Assembly: GCA_905160935.1 (NCBI GenBank)
Contig: CAJHZI010000767.1
Span: 264,501 to 328,500, forward strand
From: Enchytraeus crypticus
Lineage: Eukaryota; Annelida; Clitellata; Enchytraeida; Enchytraeidae
Length of the DNA stretch: 64,000 bases
Direction of reading: 5' to 3'
Part shown: positions 58,076-64,000 of the stretch, piece by piece
How positions within the stretch are numbered: position 1 is the stretch's first letter
Layout: every line of letters begins with the position of its first letter
The notes under the pieces: model-generated
Databases searched by the model: none
What the model saw: the letters and a program-made list of their open reading frames with translations, nothing else
Told to the model about the DNA's origin: nothing
Translations under genes and position numbers: made by a program

Positions 58076-58269
58076 ATCGACTATCGCGTAAGTTGAAAAA
58101 CAAGATATTATGGTTAATGTGAATACAGAAAACACAAATTGTAGTCTTTTAATATTTTATATTATATTCGTTTATTACATGAAATCTGACATACCGCAGA
58201 AAACGTACACACACACACAAATGGCAATATAGAAAGTAATAAACATAAGCAGACATTGTTTAAAAAAAC

Positions 58270-58587
58270 TTAATAAGAGTCTTTATATAGCATTCTAATT
58301 ATAAAGTTCTTATCCATCAAAGGTGTGTGCTTAGATAGTAAAGAGAAAGGGTGAGCCCTCTCCCTGAGCTTAAAGTTAACATTATCTTTAAGCGGCGGAA
58401 GAAGCCGGTGCAGGACATGCTGTTTGTTACTGATGATAGCGTTAAACAATTTCTCATCTGCATCGGCAGCGATATCCGCAAAAGATCGTACTCCATCATA
58501 GAAGTTACATCTTGTAGCCTTCCTGAGGAAGGCTTCAAGGCGTTCACTTTCGGAGGAACCAACTAAACAAAAATGTTTTTTAAACAA
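58270..58587 (-). mobile_element. LINE ORF2 C-terminus, orphan fragment
   Basis: A 105-residue frame has ESERLEAFLRKATRCNFYDG, DEKLFNAIISNKQHVLHRLL, NFKLRERAHPFSLLSK and KNFIIRMLYKDSY, ending in a natural-looking stop. From memory this is the C-terminal tail found after reverse transcriptase in an invertebrate LINE group. It is not the same family as the adjacent 57.6 kb fragment as far as can be seen. The frame is unbroken, suggesting a fairly young insertion. Confidence 0.75.
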
Positions 58588-58847
58588 CTGTAAACGAATT
58601 TAAACAAAGATTCCATTAAAAATTTACCGGATAATGCATTTCTTCATGCTATGGAAACCGGCAATTGAAATTTGCGATAGGCTTAAAACTTGGAATAAGT
58701 TAGTAGATTTATTTTTAGTTAATTAAGAGAAATTTCAACAGAGCGTATACAATATAATATCTGCATTTCATGATATCGGTTGCACCTGCTGTAGAGATAA
58801 TATATTTTTTGCAGATTGCACCTGTTTTGTACTTGTCTAGAATATCT

Positions 58848-59036
58848 TAATAGCGTAGGGGTAATTTCATGATGTCTTAAATGATAGATCCTGATTTGAA
58901 TAGGGTTCGAATCCCAGCCGCGCTGATCTGAGAGTAAAATCTCGGACATTCACTGGATTGGTTATACGGAAAATGGTCTAAATTGTTTAACGGTTTAAAC
59001 ATGTGGTATTAAAAATGATAGATACCAACATAGTTG
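58848..59036 (+). mobile_element. SINE-B copy, best preserved
   Basis: B box GGGTTCGAATCCCAG; CCGCGCTGATCTGAGAGTAA; CATTCACTGGATTGG; CGGAAAATGGTCTAAATTGT; AACGGTTTAAACATGTGGTA. Confidence 0.8.
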
Positions 59037-59469
59037 ATCATTTCACTTAATGCTTGTTTACTTTTACTTTTTCACTTTATTTTACCGCCTTTATAAACAT
59101 CATTTCACTATTTGAACATCTGAACCCATACCACACTTGCCTAGTAAGCAAAAGCTTACGGGATTTCATCGAAGCGAAACCGATACTAACAGTATACTTT
59201 GGTACTGAAACAGTCGCTAAACGTTGCTAGTTAGTTCGTATAGAGGTTCACTAAGTTTGTTTAATCATCTTTATCATCTTTATTATAGTCTGATCTTAGT
59301 CATGATTTACTGATAATAATAATAAGTACATTTATATACGCACTGCTTTATGCAAAATGCCACAGTAGCGCTGAAAATTAATCATTACTGATAATTAATT
59401 ATTACTGATAATTATTAATCATTTTTTATAATTATCTTAATCATAGTCAGATCATACTAATGATATGAT
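59037..59469. other. AT-rich sequence
   Basis: ACTGATAATTAATTA words near 59385-59425; no gene. Confidence 0.4.
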
Positions 59470-59770
59470 ATTAGTCCTGATTTGATATTAGTCATGATTT
59501 AATATTAGTCATGATTTGATTTTAGTCATGATTTGATCTTGGTCATGATTTGATTTTAGTCATAATTTGATATTAGTCATGATTTGATATTAGTCATGAT
59601 TTGATTTTAGTCATGATTTGATCTTAGTCATGATTTGCTCTTAGTCATGATTTGATCTTAGTCATAATTTGATATTAGTCATGATTTGATCTTATTCATG
59701 AATTGATCTTAGTTATGATTTGATCTAAGTCATGATATGATCATAGTCATCCCAGTCGTTGTCAAATATT
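59470..59770. repeat. 17-bp minisatellite
   Basis: About 17 units of the type AGTCATGATTTGATCTT (starts at 59473, 59490, 59507 and so on). The variable positions are mainly the two bases before TTAGTC. Confidence 0.95.
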
Positions 59771-59807
59771 AATCATAGTCAAATCTTAGTCATGATATAC
59801 TCTTACG

Positions 59808-59948
59808 GCTGAGCCGTTGGCTTTGACAAGTTGCTCCACAACGGATCAGTAGGTGCAGGGTTCAAATCTAGTGCTATCTCCGTTACTGATATGCTATCCG
59901 AACAAGAAACGGAGGCTAAACTTGGCTTTAGCTTTTCGTCTTTGGTTT
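59808..59948 (+). mobile_element. SINE-A2 copy
   Basis: GGCTGAGCCGTTGGCTTTGA, ACGGATCAGTAGGTGCAGGG, B box GGTTCAAATCTAG, TTACTGATATGCTATCC and CTAAACTTGGCTTTAGC. Confidence 0.82.
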
Positions 59949-60069
59949 TTTACATCTTAGTCAGAGTCAGATCTTGGTCATGATTTAAGATAAATTGCAA
60001 TAGAATTATTGCGATTCAGAAGAGATTTCAAGTTAAATTTAAAATTCCACTTTTTGCAGAAATCGATGC

Positions 60070-60315
60070 CCTGATAGTTATAGTGGTTTGCAAGTCATGT
60101 GATAATCCTAGTCGTAGTTTGGCTGGTTTCAGCCAAATATTTCTCCATTATGTTCCTCCGCAAATCACTATTCTTCGCCATTTCCTCCATGTTCATTCTT
60201 GTCTTCCTTCTCTTCTCCCACAAACGCTAAGTCCAGTAGCCTTCAGGTCTTCTTTGAGGAAATTTCATTTTCCTTCAGGTCCTTCGACTCTCCTTTTGCC
60301 TTCTGCTTTGTAGTG
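60070..60315 (+). repeat. Copy of an unclassified dispersed repeat
   Basis: GGTTTCAGCCAAATATTTCT and preceding bases recur at 60835-60895 (GGTTTCAGCCAAAGACTTCT). A 76-codon Leu/Pro/Ser-rich frame crosses it. Family unknown. Confidence 0.4.
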
Positions 60316-60445
60316 AAAAAAAGCTGGTAAAGCTAAGGTTAACGTCAATTTCCTCACTAGAAAGCGATGTCAGTAACGGACGAGCCCAGGATTTGAACCC
60401 CACACATACTGATCCGCGGTCGAGTGTCTTACCGACTGGCTCCAG
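60316..60445 (-). mobile_element. SINE-A copy
   Basis: The plus strand reads AAGCTGGTAAAGCTAAGGTT, AAAGCGATGTCAGTAACGGA, GGATTTGAACCCCACACATA and CCGCGGTCGAGTGTCTTACC, then GACTGGCTCC. The A-box part is shortened. Confidence 0.94.
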
Positions 60446-61299
60446 AAAGTTGAAAATGTATAATTAAAAGAAAACATTTGTATTCTTACCATAATTAACA
60501 CTCATTTACAGATACATAAATATATTTTCAAAAACGCATTAGTCGATACTAAATCCTATTTGGAAATATTTTTCAGTAAATTATTACCGGGATAAATCCA
60601 GAGCCGTTCTAAAAACGGCGAATGGACAGATAAGTCCTTTCTGTTTATACACTCCCGCTTTTAATCCCAGAAATGCGTCGATGACCCACCTACGGCATTT
60701 CTGAAACTAATCAGTCGATAGTCCACTGTGAGAACCGTGGATTAGTGATAAGACTGAATAGCGACCTCAGACATCGACGAATCCCAGTTAGATCTGAATC
60801 CTTTGTTAGGACTCTATTCGTCATAGTTACATCATATAATGTCATGTTATGTGATCATCCTGGAGCTGGTTTCAGCCAAAGACTTCTCTACATCTTATAA
60901 TGCACAGAAATATACATCTAATATGTCATCTAAAAGGAATGAATCAAAATATACGTTAACGCTTTTAGATAATTTTACATGAAGTGTCGTGATTATGTAA
61001 AATTTAAATCAAGCACTTGTTTAGATTATAATTTTTATAGGTCACCTAGTTATGCTAATCAAGCAAATTTCGGATCATTTATCATCATTAAATGGTAGTG
61101 ACTATAAAAGGAAGAGCTGGAATCAAGTTAAGTTATCTATTTATAGCAAGAGGTGCCAGCATGCAACATATTCGTATATTTAAAATATATCGTCACAATT
61201 ATTAGATATTCGCTGTATTTTAACGCTTACATTACCGTTAACATTACACATTTAGAGCTTATATATAAGGAAATTAAAAGCATTGGTCAGAAGTGTAAT
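60446..61299. other. AT-rich sequence with one dispersed-repeat piece
   Basis: 60835-60895 matches 60070-60140; otherwise nothing recognised. Confidence 0.4.
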
Positions 61300-61328
61300 A
61301 TGCATTGGATCTACCGTTAGGCAGTGCA

Positions 61329-61330
<2 letters not shown>
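61300..61330 (+). mobile_element. RTE-like LINE extreme 3' tail
   Basis: CTACCGTTAGGCAGTGCACT runs directly into TATATA. Confidence 0.6.

Positions 61331-61372
<42 letters not shown>
61331..61372. repeat. (TA)n microsatellite
   Basis: It starts at the LINE tail. Confidence 0.95.
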
Positions 61373-61375
<3 letters not shown>

Positions 61376-61394
61376 ATGCTGTACTAGATCAATA

Positions 61395-61690
61395 GTAGAT
61401 CGGTCAGCCTATCGTTGATCAGTCTATCAATAGCTATCTGTCTATCACTGGTTAGTCTATCACTAATAAGTTTATCACTGATGGTTTTATCACTGGTTAG
61501 TCTATCACTGATGGTTTTATCACTGGTTAATCTATCATTGATGGTAATATCACTAGTAAGTCTCTCGCTGATGGTTTTATTTTGCTAGTTAGTCTATCAC
61601 TGATAGAACTATTGCTGGTCAGCCAATCACTGATGGATTTATTACTGGTTAGTATTTCACTGATGGATTTATTACTGGCTAGTCTATGAC
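61395..61690. repeat. About 15/30-bp minisatellite (ATCACTGATGG type)
   Basis: Alternating TCTATCACTGATGG and TTTATCACTGGTTAG units. The minus frame of SISDxLTSNK repeats is an artefact. Confidence 0.9.
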
Positions 61691-61699
61691 TTTCGCGGA

Positions 61700-63065
61700 A
61701 ACGAGACTCAACCCAAGTCAACCGTTAGGGGATAAACGTCAATCATCCGACACTTTAGTAAATTAAAGCAACTCCTCAATGTGATGTAGGCTGAATTTCT
61801 CCATCAGTTATTTCGTCAGTGCACGCTACCAATGGATAAGGTCACGAAAATAGTAAAGTGCACGAAGCGCTGAGTTTAACGCTTGCTTTTTTTCGATTTG
61901 GTATTATTATTTATTCTGGTATTTGGTGTAGTCATGAACAGATTGAATGCGATTTTTTTTACAAGAATCCATATTTACACGAGTTCACCAGTTTGCTCTT
62001 TACACGTGTTTACATATGTTTACATTACGTGTGTTTAAACGTGTTTATCGGAACAGTCGACACAAACAATACAGTACAATCTGTGCAACGATATGTCATT
62101 ATTTTAAATAAAAGGAAGGCGCAATTGAATGAAGGAAAACAGACGAGACACTCTGAATTGTAAGAAGAAAGCAATTAAACAGATTTAAGTACGAAACATT
62201 CAGCTTCAAATGTTAAAACGAACTGAAAAAGAGAAAACTGGAAGAATTATTTTAGTATGAAGTATTCAATAGTTTCATATACAAGTTCAAAAGTATCACC
62301 CATAAATTTTCAAACTAATCGACTAAATCTCAGTCTATTGCAAAGTCTAAGGCACAAAGCGATTATGTACATGTATAATTTTTAAAATCAAAATAGATTT
62401 TAAGGCTCTTTCTTGACACGAATTCCTTCTTTCAAAAGGAGTCTTAGGCGACGTTTTGATATAGAAGACGTTATTGCATATCTAACCAATTTTCTTATAA
62501 CTCCTACAAAAATAATTTAAATAAGGTTAATTAACAAATATATTTCTATAGAATTTTGTTTGAGTCCCTTAAACTGGTTTATTGCATTTCTAAATTATTT
62601 CTATTATAGTTGAGATTTCAATTTATAAAATAGCACAAATTGGTTGTTATTGATAGTGAAAATAATATCAATATGCTTGACCGTGTAAAACATGATCTTG
62701 TAATTCGAGTTAACCCATAAAATATGCGCATATATACATGTATATATATATATATATATAAATTATATTTAAATATTTAAATATATATATATATATATCT
62801 ATATATATATATATATATATTCAATGAAAAAGAAAAGAAATTGAAATGAAAACGGAAATACGACAGACAACGAAGGTAATGCCACTAAAGGGGTTCATTT
62901 AAAGAGGACAGTGACCGCTCTGCATATGGATATAGATTAATCGAAACCATTTCACATAAGACATCTTCACGGGATAATCCCTGTCTGGGAGTTTAACTCA
63001 TTCTTAGAATATTCGCGCCTCTTTGCATTCAAGTAAAAAGTCTATACATTTTCTCGATTAAGGAC
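61700..63065. other. AT-rich sequence with a (TA)n array at 62735-62820
   Basis: The frame at 61858-62163 has no recognisable content. No gene supported. Confidence 0.4.
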
Positions 63066-63192
63066 TAAAACCTAGTTTGACGACAGTTTCATGTCTCCAT
63101 GGCATGTAAGTGACGGAGAGAGAACTGGATCTGAACCCTGTACATATTGACACACAGTAGGACAACTTGCGGATAAACTATCGGCTACGCCC
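63066..63192 (-). mobile_element. SINE-A2 copy
   Basis: The plus strand reads GACTAAAACCTAGTTTGACG, GTAAGTGACGGAGAGAGAAC and TGGATCTGAACCCTGTACAT, the reverse complement of A2 with B box GGGTTCAGATCCAG. Confidence 0.75.
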
Positions 63193-63377
63193 AATACTTT
63201 AATACTTTAGTTTTCGTATTAGCAGTCTAAAATGTTGATCTTTTAAAGTACTAAATCACTGGCTCCATATATCTATACCGCGTTTATGTTGATACACATG
63301 GAAATTTCAGTACTTTCGAACGATTTGTATGTGAGAGAGATGCATTACTTTTGTTTATTTAATTACGCATGCATAAA

Positions 63378-63511
63378 ATCTGGTAAAGCTTATTTTAATG
63401 TTAGTTTCCTCACTCGAAAGCGATGTCAGTGACGGGAGAGCCCAGGATTTGATCCCCGCACATACTGATCAGCGGTCGAATATCTTACCGACATCGCCAC
63501 TGGCTCTAGCT
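63378..63511 (-). mobile_element. SINE-A copy
   Basis: The plus strand reads TCTGGTAAAGCTTATTTTAA, AAAGCGATGTCAGTGACGGG, GGATTTGATCCCCGCACATA and ATCTTACCGACATCGCCACT. Full length, with one change in the B box. Confidence 0.94.
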
Positions 63512-64000
63512 AGTATGTGGAATCTTTAGAATCTTTTCTATGTAGCATTTTTACGTTCAAGACAGATAAACCTAATGATAGAACTCTAACACTCTCAATA
63601 GTGAGCATTTCCTAGATCAATTTTTTGCTCTTTCTCTACGGCCAAAGCTTCGCTCAAAGCCGCTTTTAGGTTGAAAAATATAGCATAAGAGATGGTTTTC
63701 TCATTATTTTGTTTATATTTTCCTTGTTAAATTCAAGCGACTTTTGGATAATCCATATTTAGATTCCAAAATCGAATAAGTAAATAACTGTGTTATATAC
63801 GTATATAATCCCTAAACAAACACAAAAATCTGTAGAATGGAGAAAAAATAATTCTTAATTGATAATGGCAGATCGACGATAGATTAAGCCTAAATTAAGC
63901 TGGGAGAGTTGAATGTGTTGAACTCAGTCGATATCGTGATGACGCAATTTTAATCAAAATATCAAACGGTTACCGTAAGATAAGATACTCGAGGATACTG
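63512..64000. other. AT-rich sequence to the right edge
   Basis: Nothing recognised. Confidence 0.4.

Noticed and set aside
61527-61721. 64-codon SISD/LTSNK repeat protein
   Set aside because: Translation of the ATCACTGATGG minisatellite.
1-64000. CRISPR arrays, operons, or other prokaryotic systems; retrovirus- or LTR-type elements
   Set aside because: No spacer-repeat structure, no compact gene clusters, and no LTR pairs, capsid or integrase-like frames were seen. All reverse transcriptases found are of LINE type.

Overview
This is a eukaryotic, almost certainly animal, nuclear window. It is AT-rich, packed with dinucleotide and tetranucleotide arrays, and dominated by LINEs, tRNA-derived SINEs and small DNA transposons. 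Only two host coding exons can be supported, both on the minus strand and both in the left 26 kb. I saw no rRNA, intact tRNA, CRISPR or prokaryotic gene organisation. The organism cannot be named. The frequent TAGGCCTAT-type words, the heavy (TA)n/(GA)n/(GTGA)n content and the family resemblance of the first exon suggest an invertebrate, perhaps an arthropod such as a crustacean (low confidence).

Left end (1-2514, minus): an unbroken 838-codon, Ser-rich reading frame starts at 2514 and runs off the left edge. I checked it triplet by triplet. Its motifs (RSSSFDAG, RRRSLEVPKQCVHC, RSSSLDA) recall the N-terminal extension of invertebrate eye-specific diacylglycerol kinases (rdgA type); this is memory, not a search. 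A second minus-strand first coding exon lies at 25874-25462 and ends at a near-perfect splice donor in phase 2. It carries three TGACGTCA palindromes and abuts a 57-bp minisatellite. It may be an alternative first exon of the same gene, which would make 2.5-25.5 kb intron sequence.

The rest is repeats. Autonomous elements: an RTE-like LINE family (2.8, 5.7, 8.3-9.5, 10.8, 12.7, 39.5, 55.2, 57.6 and 61.3 kb), a near-complete but broken CR1-type LINE (40.3-44.05 kb) with a PHD finger in ORF1, an L2-type LINE (33.7-35.3 kb), another LINE C-terminus (58.3 kb), a long-TIR mariner-like element (6712-7458, TA duplication) and a piggyBac-like element (46150-48033, TTAA duplication).

Five non-autonomous families are scattered on both strands: SINE-A (tRNA-derived, clear A and B boxes), its relative A2, SINE-B, and families C and D, which share a 5' head but have different 3' tails. 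The tail of D matches the 3' end of the RTE-like LINE, including a small stem-loop that shows a compensatory change in one LINE copy. This suggests that the LINE machinery mobilises D. Minisatellites (57, 35, 17, about 15-30, about 19 bp) and many perfect short-loop inverted repeats complete the picture. From 26 kb to the right edge I recognise no host gene.
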